A stretch of DNA of 64,000 nucleotides from Desulfuromonas sp964536375 (GCA_964536375.1 CAZHXF010000005.1:1-64000); one strand, 5' to 3'. Counted from the stretch's first letter, positions 1 through 9,134 are shown. A program made the numbers and translations. The notes: generated from the sequence alone by a model not told the origin.

Positions 1-1
1 A

Positions 2-82
2 GTGGTTTTGGTAAATCAAAAACTTGGGCTGCGCTTGACCGATGTAGTTAGCCCCGCTGAACGCATTGAAAACCTGGCCTGA
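2..82 (+). CDS. fliN: Flagellar motor switch protein FliN, C-terminal end (partial)
   Basis: Only the last 26 codons are in the window; the gene begins upstream. The readable end, with LGLRLTDVVSPAERIENLA before TGA, matches the C-terminal SpoA beta strand and the xVxPxERI ending typical of FliN. FliN forms part of the cytoplasmic C-ring that sets rotation direction and docks the export ATPase complex. The gene is followed 7 bases later by fliO, the usual order. The assignment rests on a short tail plus context, so FliM is a remote alternative. Confidence 0.8.
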   Translation: MVLVNQKLGLRLTDVVSPAERIENLA

Positions 83-89
83 GTTGGTG

Positions 90-554
90 ATGGTAGTAAC
101 TCATAGCCACCGCCTCAACACTAAAAAAACTGAGTCTTTTGCTTGGTTGACTCTTTTGTTGAGCATGATTCCTAGTTACGCATTTGCTGTAGAGGCAGCT
201 GAGACACAATTACTGCCTATGGGTTTGAAAGTTATGGCCGCTCTAGTCGTCGTGCTTGGTTTAGTGTTGCTTATTTATGCGGGATTAAAAAAGAGTGGTC
301 GTTGGATTCGTAGCGGCAAAGATAGTGCTATTCAGTTGATCGAGGTACGTTATCTGGCGCCCAAAAAAGCCTTATATCTGATAGAAGTGAATGGTTCAAA
401 ATTGTTATTATCTGGAACAGCGGGGCGACTAGAGGCAGTGGCTCAGTGGGAAGTGTCTGATGGCACTGCTGGTGTAGAACCTGCTCTGGCTCCTTGTTTT
501 GGTGCAGAACTGCAACAACAGATAAATGAACATCAAGGAGGGAACCCGCAATGA
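90..554 (+). CDS. fliO: Flagellar biosynthesis protein FliO
   Basis: FliO helps assemble the FliP ring of the flagellar type III export gate. The 154-residue protein has an N-terminal hydrophobic stretch that looks like a signal peptide ending near SYAFA, a single membrane segment (AALVVVLGLVLLIYAGL), then a short cytoplasmic domain with the FliO-like pattern of IEVRYLAPKKALYLIEVNG and LLLSGT. I chose the ATG at 90; a longer reading from a TTG at 66 would overlap fliN. The stop overlaps the fliP start (ATGA), implying translational coupling. FliO is poorly conserved, so much of the call comes from position between fliN and fliP. Confidence 0.85.
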   Translation: MVVTHSHRLNTKKTESFAWLTLLLSMIPSYAFAVEAAETQLLPMGLKVMAALVVVLGLVLLIYAGLKKSGRWIRSGKDSAIQLIEVRYLAPKKALYLIEVNGSKLLLSGTAGRLEAVAQWEVSDGTAGVEPALAPCFGAELQQQINEHQGGNPQ

Positions 555-1297
555 TGGCGCTGTCTCGCATTGGAACAGCAGCGCTGTTATGGTTGCTGTC
601 GGTGTTGCCAGCGGCGGCAATTGATTTGCCGACGATCACCTTAGGGGTAAAAAATGCCGCAACACCGAGTGAGGTGTCAACAGCAATACAACTTCTTCTG
701 GTTCTAACTGTTCTTTCGGCAGCTCCAGCAATATTGTTGATGACCACAGCATTCGTGCGGGTAGTTGTGGTTTTGTCTTTTGTTCGTCAAGCTATGGGCA
801 CTCAGCAGATGCCCCCCAATCAGGTAATAGTCGGATTGGCATTGTTTCTTACCTTTTTCATCATGTCTCCGGTTTATAGCGTGGTAAACACCCAAGCGGT
901 ACAGCCCTATCTTGATGGGAAAATTGATCAGCAACAGGCCTTGAAGCTAGCAGTGGACCCGGTGCGTGAGTTTATGTTTTCCCAGACTAGAGAACAAGAT
1001 TTGGCTCTTCTGGTCGACATCTCTGGCAACCCACAACCAGATGAGCGTGAAAATGTTGCTACGACGACGTTGATCCCGGCTTTTATGTTGTCGGAGCTCA
1101 ATCGAGCGTTCCAGATCGGGTTCATGATCTATATACCCTTTTTGGTTATCGATATGGTTGTTGCCTCTGTGCTGATGTCCATGGGAATGATGATGTTGCC
1201 ACCGCCAATAATCTCCCTACCCTTTAAGTTGTTGCTTTTTGTCCTGGTCGATGGCTGGGGGTTGGTAGTTGGCGCCCTAGTGAAGAGCTTTTCCTGA
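551..1297 (+). CDS. fliP: Flagellar export gate protein FliP
   Basis: FliP pentamers form the core pore of the flagellar type III secretion gate in the inner membrane. The 248-residue protein has the FliP hallmarks: a cleavable N-terminal signal sequence (about residues 1-23), the LLLVLTVLSAAPAILLMTT segment, FVRQAMGTQQMPPNQV, FMLSELNRAFQIGF and a C-terminal LPFKLLLFVLVDGW. The length is normal. It overlaps fliO by 4 bases, with AAGGAGG upstream as the ribosome site. An in-frame second ATG follows directly at 554, so the exact first codon is uncertain by one residue. Confidence 0.97.
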   Translation: MMALSRIGTAALLWLLSVLPAAAIDLPTITLGVKNAATPSEVSTAIQLLLVLTVLSAAPAILLMTTAFVRVVVVLSFVRQAMGTQQMPPNQVIVGLALFLTFFIMSPVYSVVNTQAVQPYLDGKIDQQQALKLAVDPVREFMFSQTREQDLALLVDISGNPQPDERENVATTTLIPAFMLSELNRAFQIGFMIYIPFLVIDMVVASVLMSMGMMMLPPPIISLPFKLLLFVLVDGWGLVVGALVKSFS

Positions 1298-1319
1298 ACA
1301 TTAGCAGATTGGATTGGCT

Positions 1320-1589
1320 ATGACTCCTGAGTTTGTTATCGATATCGGGCGCAATGCAGTAAAGACTGTTTTGTTGATTGCTTCACCAATGCTGTTGTCC
1401 GGTCTGGTGGTTGGGCTGATGGTTAGCATTTTTCAGGCGGCTACCCAAATCAATGAACAAACTATGACTTTTATCCCTAAAATTGTCGCGGTGTTAGGGG
1501 CGTTAATCTTGTTTGCACCGTGGATAATTCGGGTTATGTTGGCTTTTACACAAAATGTTTTTCAGGGCATCTCCCTGCTTGGGGGGTAG
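1320..1589 (+). CDS. fliQ: Flagellar export gate protein FliQ
   Basis: FliQ wraps the FliP/FliR pore of the export gate as small two-helix subunits. The 89-residue product starts MTPEFVIDIGRNAVKTVLL and has two membrane helices around a conserved FQAATQINEQTMTFIPK loop, all typical. The ATG at 1320 gives exactly the family length; an in-frame TTG at 1314 would add two residues with no gain. It lies 22 bases after fliP and 6 bases before fliR. No strong ribosome-binding site is visible, so coupling to fliP is likely. Confidence 0.96.
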   Translation: MTPEFVIDIGRNAVKTVLLIASPMLLSGLVVGLMVSIFQAATQINEQTMTFIPKIVAVLGALILFAPWIIRVMLAFTQNVFQGISLLGG

Positions 1590-1595
1590 TTTTCA

Positions 1596-2381
1596 GTGGA
1601 GCTCCTGCTAGTTCCGGTCGATAAAATCCAATTGGCATTAATTTGTCTGGCGCGTGTGGCTGGAATAATGGGGAGTATCCCTGTTTTTGGCAGTGCTCAA
1701 GTGCCGGCAAAAGCTAAGACTGTTCTGGCGTTGTTGCTAACAACTCTTATTTTCCCCAGCGTAGAGTCATTTCTCCCGCAACAAGATTTCAAGCCTATAG
1801 CTCTCGGAATATTGGTGGCTAATGAGGCAATGCTGGGGATTATGCTCGGCTTTATTGCGCGTATAATCTTTACTGCTGTCGAGTTCGGCGGGACAATCGT
1901 CGGCTATCAGATGGGCTTTGCCGCAGCCAATGTCTACGACCCGCAAAACCAACGTCAAGTATCACTTATCTCTCAATTCCAAAACGTTTTTGCTATCCTG
2001 ATCTATCTGGCACTAGATGTGCATCATGTTTTTATTCGCGTTATGGTGGACTCTTACCATGTTCTGCCTCCTGGTATGCTGGATTTTTCCGGTGGAGCGG
2101 TTCCTTTCATAATGGAATTGACGGGCCAAATGTTCACCTTGGCGGTGCGTTTCAGTGCACCAATTTTAGCGGTATTGTTGTTGTCCGGTTTGGTGCTTGG
2201 TGTACTGTCACGGGTGTTCCCGCAGCTAAATGTGTTTATGCTGTCATTTCCTATTAATATTGGGATGGCTTTCATTATTATGGGTTTGACCATGAATATT
2301 GTGGCGGGATTGTTGAGCCGAGAGTTTTCCATGTTGCCTGAACGGTTTGAACTTCTTTTGTTAACCCTGAAAGGGGGATAG
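1596..2381 (+). CDS. fliR: Flagellar export gate protein FliR
   Basis: FliR is the single-copy subunit that completes the FliP-FliQ-FliR pore. The 261-residue protein has several membrane helices and recognisable FliR segments: LARVAGIMGSIPVFG near the N-terminus, GFIARIIFTAVEFGGTIVGYQMGF in the middle and SRVFPQLNVFMLSFPINIGM towards the end. Translation begins at GTG, preceded by a G-rich ribosome site that overlaps the fliQ stop. flhB starts at the very next base after the stop, so the export genes form one tight transcript. Confidence 0.95.
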   Translation: MELLLVPVDKIQLALICLARVAGIMGSIPVFGSAQVPAKAKTVLALLLTTLIFPSVESFLPQQDFKPIALGILVANEAMLGIMLGFIARIIFTAVEFGGTIVGYQMGFAAANVYDPQNQRQVSLISQFQNVFAILIYLALDVHHVFIRVMVDSYHVLPPGMLDFSGGAVPFIMELTGQMFTLAVRFSAPILAVLLLSGLVLGVLSRVFPQLNVFMLSFPINIGMAFIIMGLTMNIVAGLLSREFSMLPERFELLLLTLKGG

Positions 2382-3443
2382 ATGGCAGAAGAGTCTGGAC
2401 AGGAACGGACAGAAGAGGCCACCAGTAAGCGCCGTGCAGATTTTCGCAAAAAAGGTCAGGTGGCACAGAGCAAGGAGGTGAATACTGCGGCGTTGCTGTC
2501 GGTATCTATTCTGCTGTGGTATTTCTATGGTGCCAAATTCTGGAGCCAGCTTAGTTGGATGTCTCGTTATGTTTGGGAGCAGGTCGGTTCCTATGCTGTT
2601 ACTCCCCAGTCTGTTGTCCAGATGTTAGGTTTCGCCCTGAGTAAAGGGGCAGTGCTGTTGGCACCGCTGTTTGTTATGGTGCTGGTTGTCGGTTTTCTGG
2701 CCAGTTTTTTACAGATTGGCTGGTTGTTTACTACTCAACCGTTAATGCCGGATTTTTCGAAGATGGATCCGATTAAGGGCGCAGCGCGTTTTATATCGAA
2801 GCGCGCGCTGGTTGAGCTGTTGAAGTCGCTTGCCAAGGTTGGTCTGGTGGGTTTTGTTGCGTATAAGACCGTGTTCAATGAATTTGAGGATGCTCTGTAT
2901 CTGGTGGATATGGATATTTTTGAAACTTTGAGTTACATCGGTCGCGTAGCGCTTAAAGTGTTGTTCAATAGTGGTGGTGTGATGTTGCTGCTAGCTCTGA
3001 TTGATCTCTTATTTGTGCGTTGGGAGATGGCCGAGAAGATGAAGATGACCAAACAGGAACAGCGCGAAGAATCCAAGGAGAGTGATGGCGACCCGCAACT
3101 TAAAGCACGGGTTCGATCGTTACAGCAGTCGATGGCACGGAACCGGATGATGTCTGAGGTCCCCAAGGCTGATGTTGTGATAACCAACCCGACCCATCTC
3201 TCCATAGCAATTAGTTACGAACAGGGTAAGATGGACGCGCCGATTGTTGTTGCTAAGGGGGCTGATAATATAGCGCTAAAAATACGCGAATTGGCGCGTG
3301 AACACAACGTGCCATTGGTGGAAAATGTTGCCGTTGCGCGTGCCTTGTATAAGGTTGATATAGGCGGCGTTGTGCCAGAACAAATGTTTAAGGCGGTAGC
3401 TGAAATACTCGCTTATATCTATAGTTTGAAGCGACGGCGGTAA
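2382..3443 (+). CDS. flhB: Flagellar export switch protein FlhB
   Basis: FlhB is the autocleaving protein that switches export from rod and hook substrates to filament substrates. The 353 residues contain an N-terminal EESGQERTEEATSKRRADFR segment, four membrane helices and a cytoplasmic domain with the self-cleavage motif NPTH at about residues 269-272. It begins directly after fliR, and flhA follows after 3 bases. The length is normal and the cleavage motif intact, so it should be active. Confidence 0.97.
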   Translation: MAEESGQERTEEATSKRRADFRKKGQVAQSKEVNTAALLSVSILLWYFYGAKFWSQLSWMSRYVWEQVGSYAVTPQSVVQMLGFALSKGAVLLAPLFVMVLVVGFLASFLQIGWLFTTQPLMPDFSKMDPIKGAARFISKRALVELLKSLAKVGLVGFVAYKTVFNEFEDALYLVDMDIFETLSYIGRVALKVLFNSGGVMLLLALIDLLFVRWEMAEKMKMTKQEQREESKESDGDPQLKARVRSLQQSMARNRMMSEVPKADVVITNPTHLSIAISYEQGKMDAPIVVAKGADNIALKIRELAREHNVPLVENVAVARALYKVDIGGVVPEQMFKAVAEILAYIYSLKRRR

Positions 3444-3446
3444 TAT

Positions 3447-5549
3447 ATGTTAGAAATGATTACGGAAAATAAGTGGTATAAGATTTTGATGCGTAGCGAC
3501 ATTGTGGTGTCGTTTGGTTTGGTCACAGTGTTGATGCTGATGATTCTGCCCGTGCCAGCAATGTTGCTCGATATTTTTCTTTCGCTGAATATTACAATCG
3601 CTCTACTTATCCTCGTTATAACTCTTTATACGTCTAAGTCTGTCGAGTTTGCTGTATTTCCTGCGGTGTTGTTATCTACGACTCTGTTTCGCTTATCGCT
3701 AAATGTTGCGTCTACCCGTTTGATCCTCTTGCATGGAGAAGAGGGACCCGGCGCAGCTGGCTCGGTTATTATGTCATTCGGACAGTTTGTCGTCGGCGGT
3801 AACTATGTTGTCGGTATTGTAATATTTGTTATTTTGGTGTTGATAAATTTTATGGTCATCACTAAGGGTGCCGGACGGGTAGCGGAAGTTGCGGCGCGCT
3901 TTACTCTGGATGCTATGCCCGGCAAGCAAATGGCTATTGATGCCGATTTGAATGCCGGATTGATAAATGATCAGGAGGCTAAGCAGCGGCGGCTGGATAT
4001 AGCGAATGAAGCAGATTTCTATGGCGCTATGGATGGTGCTAGCAAGTTTGTCCGTGGTGACGCTATTGCCGGTATAATTATTACCATGATAAATATTGGT
4101 GCCGGGTTTGTTATTGGCGTAGTACAAAAAGGGATGCCGGCCATAGAAGCGGCACAAAATTATACCATCCTTACCGTAGGTGATGGATTAGTCGGACAGA
4201 TTCCCGCCCTGATTATTTCTACAGCTGCCGGCATCTTGGTTACCCGCACCACGGGAACAGGGAACTTTGGTGATGACCTGAAAGCACAGTTTAGTGTTCA
4301 TCCCCAGGCGGTGTGGGTGGTCTCCGCTATTCTGCTCGCTTTTGCTATGATCCCTGGTCTCCCATTTATCCCTTTTGTTACCCTGTCCGTCCTGTTGGCT
4401 TTAGTAGCTCGACAAATGCAGAAAACACAGCAAGAAGAAGCTACGACCGCAGATCAGATGCCGACCCCAGAGCTGGCTGCCGCAGCTGCTGCGGCGAAGG
4501 AAGATAACTACGACGAAATGCTCAATGTGGACTTGCTGGAGTTAGAGGTTGGCTATGGTCTGATCCCTTTTGTTGATGCTGGGCAAGATGGAGAGTTGTT
4601 GGGGCGTATTCGTTCTATTCGTAAGCAGTTTGCCCTTGATTCTGGTTTTATCGTGCCACCGGTACATATCAAGGATAATTTGCAGCTCAAGCCCAATGAA
4701 TATCGTTTTATGCTCAAAGGAGTCAAGGTGGCGGGGGCGGAGATGTTGCCCGGACATTTTATGGCGATGAATTCAGGGGTGGCCACCGAAACAATCAAGG
4801 GCGTTGCAACAGAGGAGCCTGCTTTTGGTTTGCCGGCTATCTGGATATCGGAAGATAAAAAAGAGCGTGCTCAGATTGCCGGTTATACGGTGGTAGATTG
4901 CACCACTGTTATGGCTACCCATATTAGCGAAATCATAAAACGTTACTCGCATGAATTTCTTGGGCGCCAAGAGGTACAGAACTTGCTTGATAACCTCAAG
5001 AAGAGTTATCCGAAGCTGGTGGACGAGTTGGTGCCAGACCCATTGAACTTGGGAATTATTATGCGGGTGCTGCAAAATATGTTGCGTGAGGATGTGTCTA
5101 TTCGCGATTTACGTACCATCCTGGAGGCAATGGCAGATTATGCTCCCAGTGTACGCGATGCTGATATGTTGACAGAACATGTACGCAGTGCTCTGGCGCG
5201 GCAGATTAGCAGTAAATACGCCCAAGCAGACGATGTTCTGCCGGTAATGATTTTGGATAGAGAGATTGAGGAAGCGATTCAGAAATCGCTACAAAATACC
5301 GATTCTGGTGGGCACTATTTGGCTCTTGATCCACGACAAGCTCAGGCAATTCTTGATGCTGTTGGCAAACAGTTACCACAGTTCGGTGGAGGTATGACTC
5401 CACTGCTGTTGTGCTCGCCAACAATCCGACCACATGTCAAAAAGCTGACGGAAAGATACTTGCCCAGTGTGGTTGTTATTTCACACAACGAGATTGCACC
5501 GCACTTGAAAGTTCGTTCTTTAAACACCGTGAGGTTGAATGCAAGTTAG
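3447..5549 (+). CDS. flhA: Flagellar export platform protein FlhA
   Basis: FlhA forms the nonameric export platform and couples export to the proton motive force. The 700-residue protein has an N-terminal membrane region of about 330 residues, including the AGRVAEVAARFTLDAMPGKQ cytoplasmic loop diagnostic of FlhA/InvA proteins, and a large C-terminal cytoplasmic domain that receives chaperone-substrate complexes. An Ala- and Gln-rich linker around residues 325-350 separates them. The end overlaps flhF by 11 bases, which points to coupled translation. Confidence 0.97.
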   Translation: MLEMITENKWYKILMRSDIVVSFGLVTVLMLMILPVPAMLLDIFLSLNITIALLILVITLYTSKSVEFAVFPAVLLSTTLFRLSLNVASTRLILLHGEEGPGAAGSVIMSFGQFVVGGNYVVGIVIFVILVLINFMVITKGAGRVAEVAARFTLDAMPGKQMAIDADLNAGLINDQEAKQRRLDIANEADFYGAMDGASKFVRGDAIAGIIITMINIGAGFVIGVVQKGMPAIEAAQNYTILTVGDGLVGQIPALIISTAAGILVTRTTGTGNFGDDLKAQFSVHPQAVWVVSAILLAFAMIPGLPFIPFVTLSVLLALVARQMQKTQQEEATTADQMPTPELAAAAAAAKEDNYDEMLNVDLLELEVGYGLIPFVDAGQDGELLGRIRSIRKQFALDSGFIVPPVHIKDNLQLKPNEYRFMLKGVKVAGAEMLPGHFMAMNSGVATETIKGVATEEPAFGLPAIWISEDKKERAQIAGYTVVDCTTVMATHISEIIKRYSHEFLGRQEVQNLLDNLKKSYPKLVDELVPDPLNLGIIMRVLQNMLREDVSIRDLRTILEAMADYAPSVRDADMLTEHVRSALARQISSKYAQADDVLPVMILDREIEEAIQKSLQNTDSGGHYLALDPRQAQAILDAVGKQLPQFGGGMTPLLLCSPTIRPHVKKLTERYLPSVVVISHNEIAPHLKVRSLNTVRLNAS

Positions 5550-6936
5550 GATTTTTGAATCGGAAAACATGGATTCGGCACTACGCCAGATTAAAGAAAC
5601 TCTGGGTCCAGATGCTTTGATACTATCTTCGCGCACGGTGCGCAAAGGCGGTATGGGATTGTTTGGCAAGCCTATGCTTGAAGTAACCGCAGCTATTGAT
5701 CCGGGCAACGAAAATCCTACAACTGCGGAAAGTAGTGCCGCGAATAATACCGCTAGTAGTGTCGGGCGTGTTAACACTCAGCGCAAGCGTGGTGCAGAGG
5801 ATGATGATGTTAGCTACCAAGAGATTTGGCAGCGCAATGATCAGCTGAAAGTTGAGGTAGCGCAGCCCGAAATATATGCTCCAGCGTATCGTCGTCCGGT
5901 AAAACAGTTGCGTGGTGCTAGGTTTGATAAAATATTGCAGGATGGTCAGCAGGACATAGTGAATCAACAAAGTGTGCGTAGTTACGATGATAAAAGTTTA
6001 AGTGAATTGCACAGCGAAGTTGGAGAATTACGCAACCTGATAAATAGCTTGGCTAGTGACCTGCCTATTCAGATTGAAAAGGCTGCCCAGCGTAAGCCGC
6101 AACCTTTTTTTCCTACAGCAAAAAACGTGTCCTACTCCAATCAGGTAGCTGGTAATCAACCTATACTTGATGCCTTAACTAAATTAGGTATTGAGGAAGA
6201 GGCCGCGCAGACCATAGCCCATTATGCAGCAAATCAGTTGAGTGCAAAACAGATCGCTGATCCGGCGGTACTTAATGCTTTTTTCGGTAAAACCATTGCT
6301 GACTTAGTGCAAACGACTGGTGATATATTACCCGTGTTAGGAGCTAAGAAGAGGTTGGCTCTGATTGGTCCTACTGGCGTGGGTAAAACCACAACCATTG
6401 CCAAGCTGGCAGCGGCGTATTTGTTGATGGGTGGTAAAAGCGTAGCCATGGTCACCATCGATACCTATCGTATAGCTGCTGTTGAACAGCTTAAAGTCTA
6501 TGGCGAAATAATGAATCTGCCGGTTGAGGTGGTTATCAGCCCCGAGCAATTGCGGGAAGTACTCCAACGCCACAGCAATAAAGATCTAGTGTTGATTGAT
6601 ACGGCCGGGCGTAGCCCGAAGGACGATGTGAGTTTGAATGAGTTGCAGGAATTCCTGGCGGTTGACCCCGAAATTGAGGCGCACCTAGTTTTGTCAGCGA
6701 CTACGCGTGAGCGTGATCTGTACGAAACGGCCAGTCGTTTTGGCGCATTGGACCCTAAAAGCTTGTTGATGACCAAATTGGATGAGTGCACCAGCCTAGG
6801 TGTTCTTCTCAATGTGCATTTGAGGAATAATTGTCCATTGTCATATTTGACCAACGGGCAGAAAGTTCCTGAAGATCTGGTGCAGGCGAACGCAGAGCTG
6901 GTAAGTGCCTTGATCCTCGAGCATAGCGAAGGATGA
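5539..6936 (+). CDS. flhF: Flagellar placement GTPase FlhF
   Basis: FlhF is an SRP-type GTPase that marks the site and number of flagella, usually at the pole. The 465 residues include a basic N-terminal region beginning MQVRIFESENMDSALRQIKE, a low-complexity B region, and a C-terminal NG domain with GPTGVGKTTT near residue 277, DTAGR near residue 354 and TKLDE near residue 411. The start lies inside the end of flhA. It is followed by its regulator flhG, the arrangement of polarly flagellated bacteria, so polar flagellation is the likely but unproven phenotype. Confidence 0.96.
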   Translation: MQVRIFESENMDSALRQIKETLGPDALILSSRTVRKGGMGLFGKPMLEVTAAIDPGNENPTTAESSAANNTASSVGRVNTQRKRGAEDDDVSYQEIWQRNDQLKVEVAQPEIYAPAYRRPVKQLRGARFDKILQDGQQDIVNQQSVRSYDDKSLSELHSEVGELRNLINSLASDLPIQIEKAAQRKPQPFFPTAKNVSYSNQVAGNQPILDALTKLGIEEEAAQTIAHYAANQLSAKQIADPAVLNAFFGKTIADLVQTTGDILPVLGAKKRLALIGPTGVGKTTTIAKLAAAYLLMGGKSVAMVTIDTYRIAAVEQLKVYGEIMNLPVEVVISPEQLREVLQRHSNKDLVLIDTAGRSPKDDVSLNELQEFLAVDPEIEAHLVLSATTRERDLYETASRFGALDPKSLLMTKLDECTSLGVLLNVHLRNNCPLSYLTNGQKVPEDLVQANAELVSALILEHSEG

Positions 6937-6940
6937 TTTC

Positions 6941-7849
6941 ATGAAAGAAAGCAATGAGCATGCTGATCAGGCCAATACGCTGCGTTCGTTGAGTGAGCGT
7001 AGCAGCGATCAACATAAAATGAATGCTGGTAGTAATAAAGCCGCGCGGGTGTTGTCCGTCACCAGTGGTAAGGGTGGTGTCGGTAAAACCGCTGTTGTAT
7101 CTAATGTTGCTGTGGCATTGGCCAAGATGGGGAAAAAAGTTTTAATTATTGATGCTGATTTGGGCTTGGCGAATATCGATGTGGTTTTTGGTCTGGCGCC
7201 GCGCTATAATCTGAATCACTTTTTCTCTGGTCAGCAGAGTTTGGCTTCAATTTTGGTAGATGGACCTCACGGGGTGCAGATCTTGCCTGCAGGATCAGGA
7301 GTGCAGCAATTTACCCATCTTGATGCTAGTCATAAAATCCGATTTTTGGATGATTTGGAAACTCTGCCCGGTGATTACGATGTAGTGTTGATTGACACTG
7401 AAGCGGGTATTTCGGAAAATGTTACTTATTTCAATCAGGCGGCACAAGATATCTTGGTGGTTACCACCCCAGAACCTACGGCAATCACCGATGCCTATGC
7501 TTTGATGAAGCTGCTGTCATCGCAATACCACGAAAAGCGCTTTAATCTTATTGTGAATTCGGTGCGGCATGGAGACGAGGCCTTGGATGTTTATCGCAAA
7601 TTAACCATGGTGTCGAACCGCTATTTAGATATATCTATAGATTTTATGGGGGGTATCCCCTTTGACCGAAAAATGTATGAATCAGTCCGTCAGCAAAAAG
7701 TTATGGTGGAGATGTATCCGGGGCACAAAGTAAGCCTAGCCTTTGAAAAATTGGCCAGCAACCTAGTGGCCGACACTACGCGCAGTCAGCCGAAGGGGTC
7801 ATTGCAGTTTTTCTGGAAAAGATTGTTGTCCATTGGGAACGGCGCTTAA
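6941..7849 (+). CDS. flhG: Flagellum number regulator FlhG (FleN, MinD-like ATPase)
   Basis: FlhG is a MinD/ParA-family ATPase that limits flagellar number by stimulating FlhF GTP hydrolysis. In the 302-residue protein the DQANTLR motif at residues 9-15 matches the conserved FlhF-activating N-terminal element. A deviant Walker A, SGKGGVGKT, follows at residues 42-50 with both lysines (44 and 49). The IDADLGLANIDV and LIDTEAGI segments are typical. A GAAGGA ribosome site precedes the ATG. It sits 4 bases after flhF and 3 before fliA. Confidence 0.95.
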   Translation: MKESNEHADQANTLRSLSERSSDQHKMNAGSNKAARVLSVTSGKGGVGKTAVVSNVAVALAKMGKKVLIIDADLGLANIDVVFGLAPRYNLNHFFSGQQSLASILVDGPHGVQILPAGSGVQQFTHLDASHKIRFLDDLETLPGDYDVVLIDTEAGISENVTYFNQAAQDILVVTTPEPTAITDAYALMKLLSSQYHEKRFNLIVNSVRHGDEALDVYRKLTMVSNRYLDISIDFMGGIPFDRKMYESVRQQKVMVEMYPGHKVSLAFEKLASNLVADTTRSQPKGSLQFFWKRLLSIGNGA

Positions 7850-7852
7850 GTT

Positions 7853-8590
7853 ATGAGTAATCCTTACGGCTATACACCAAACACTGCTAAAGCGAACGAC
7901 AATAACGAGTTGGTTAAGGCGAATATGGCGCTGGTACGCTTTGTTGTTGAACGGATGCGGGCGCAGGTTCCCGCCTTTGTTACTAAGGATGATATGACCA
8001 GCGCGGCAATGATGGGATTAATGGATGCTGCCACGCGCTTTGATCCCTCGCGCGGAATTATGTTCAAAACTTTTGCCGAACGGCGAATTCGCGGGGCTAT
8101 TTACGACGAGATGCGCAAAATGGATTGGTTTTCGCGCTCGTTACGTGAAAAGCAGGGTCGCATAGGTAAAACGATAGCCAGGCTGGAACATCGTTTGGGG
8201 AGAACTCCGGATGAGGATGAAGTAGCAGCCGAGCTTGGCATGGGTATTGATGACTATCGGCATATGCTTAATCAGGTGTGCCATCTGGGTTGCGTAAGCC
8301 TTAATGAGACTCTTGACGATTGGGAAGATGGGCGCAACTTCATGGATATGTTGACTGATGACAGCCCCAGCGTTCTCAGTCGTATTGAAGATAGTGAGGT
8401 AGCTCAGGCGTTGGCTAGCCAGTTAGAAAAATTAAGTGAAAAAGAGCGCCAGGTTATCTCGCTTTATTACTACGAAGAGTTGAGTCAGAAAGAGATAGCT
8501 GAGGTGTTGGAGCTTACCGAGGGGCGGATCTCACAATTGCACAGTCAGGCTTTGCTTAAATTAAAAGTCAAAATCTCCGGCTTACGGTGA
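7853..8590 (+). CDS. fliA: Flagellar sigma factor FliA (sigma-28)
   Basis: FliA directs RNA polymerase to late flagellar promoters and is held inactive by FlgM until the hook is complete. The 245-residue protein has sigma region 2 (LVKANMALVRFVVERM, then FKTFAERRIRGAIYDEMRKMD), region 3 (RTPDEDEVAAELGM) and region 4 with the helix-turn-helix LSQKEIAEVLELTEGRISQL. The length is typical. Its antagonist FlgM is encoded about 6 kb downstream, and sigma-28-like promoters occur before flgF, flgJ and flgM in this window. Confidence 0.97.
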   Translation: MSNPYGYTPNTAKANDNNELVKANMALVRFVVERMRAQVPAFVTKDDMTSAAMMGLMDAATRFDPSRGIMFKTFAERRIRGAIYDEMRKMDWFSRSLREKQGRIGKTIARLEHRLGRTPDEDEVAAELGMGIDDYRHMLNQVCHLGCVSLNETLDDWEDGRNFMDMLTDDSPSVLSRIEDSEVAQALASQLEKLSEKERQVISLYYYEELSQKEIAEVLELTEGRISQLHSQALLKLKVKISGLR

Positions 8591-9033
8591 TCATAGTGAC
8601 AAATGTTTTGCACAGCTGGGTTGATTACTTGCTCAACTTTACCCATCTAGATCTTTTGATAATATCCACCTTGATGCTTCTTTTTGCCTTGGCTTTGTTG
8701 CGCATGCAGCGCCAGCTGGCCTTTGATCGGCAACTACGCGAAGAAACTAATCGACAACTGCTTAATGCGTTACAGCGGATAACCTACCTAGAAGATACGC
8801 GACCCAATGATGTGGTTAAGCCCGCTACTGTAGAATATGAAATAAATCCTGAAGAACTTAAAAGTCGTCTGCAATCTCCTGCAGGCAGTGGTAATGCCCC
8901 GGATAAATATCGTCATGTAGCCTCTTTAGCGCAGCAAGGGATGACCGTGACGCAGATTGCCGAAGTCCTGAACCTTTCCGTACCAGAAGTTCAGCAGCTA
9001 GTAGTGCTGGCTCGTATCGCCCAACGTTCATAG
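8587..9033 (+). CDS. DUF2802-like membrane-anchored protein after fliA
   Basis: The function is unknown. The 148-residue product has one N-terminal membrane helix (LLIISTLMLLFALALL), a charged and probably coiled-coil stretch, and a C-terminal helix-turn-helix-like segment (VASLAQQGMTVTQIAEVLNL). This matches the DUF2802 pattern of small proteins found after fliA in many Desulfuromonadales flagellar loci. The GTG start overlaps the fliA stop by 4 bases; a second GTG lies at 8596. A hairpin follows the gene. The family name is recalled from architecture and context, not from a search. Confidence 0.7.
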   Translation: MIIVTNVLHSWVDYLLNFTHLDLLIISTLMLLFALALLRMQRQLAFDRQLREETNRQLLNALQRITYLEDTRPNDVVKPATVEYEINPEELKSRLQSPAGSGNAPDKYRHVASLAQQGMTVTQIAEVLNLSVPEVQQLVVLARIAQRS

Positions 9034-9036
9034 CTA

Positions 9037-9062
9037 CAGTTGCGCACCCCAATGCGCAACTG
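9037..9062 (+). terminator. Hairpin after the fliA-DUF2802 pair, possible terminator or attenuator
   Basis: A perfect 10-base inverted repeat (CAGTTGCGCA and TGCGCAACTG) with a 6-base loop lies 3 bases after the stop of the preceding gene. It is followed by a mixed T/C stretch, not a clean T run, so termination may be partial. It separates the export and sigma-factor genes from flgF. Confidence 0.5.
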
Positions 9063-9106
9063 CCTTGGTTTCCCCAGTTTAACCCCCAATTAATATCAAC
9101 ATCGAC

Positions 9107-9134
9107 TAAAGGTTTTCCCCCTCTGTGTCGAAAT
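9107..9134 (+). promoter_or_regulatory. Sigma-28-like promoter before flgF
   Basis: TAAAGGTT, a 12-base spacer and GTCGAAAT resemble the FliA consensus TAAAGTTT-N11-GCCGATAA, with a spacer one base longer than usual. A start about 7 bases downstream would leave a short leader containing the CGGAGGA ribosome site of flgF. The match is partial. Confidence 0.4.

Noticed and set aside
66..89. Longer N-terminus for FliO from a TTG at 66
   Set aside because: It would overlap the fliN end and adds residues unlike a signal peptide. The ATG at 90 is better.
3774..4157. 127-codon open frame on the minus strand inside flhA
   Set aside because: It lies wholly within a clearly conserved gene, has no recognisable domain and no ribosome site. 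Many similar minus-strand frames occur in flgL, ftsH and folP for the same reason.
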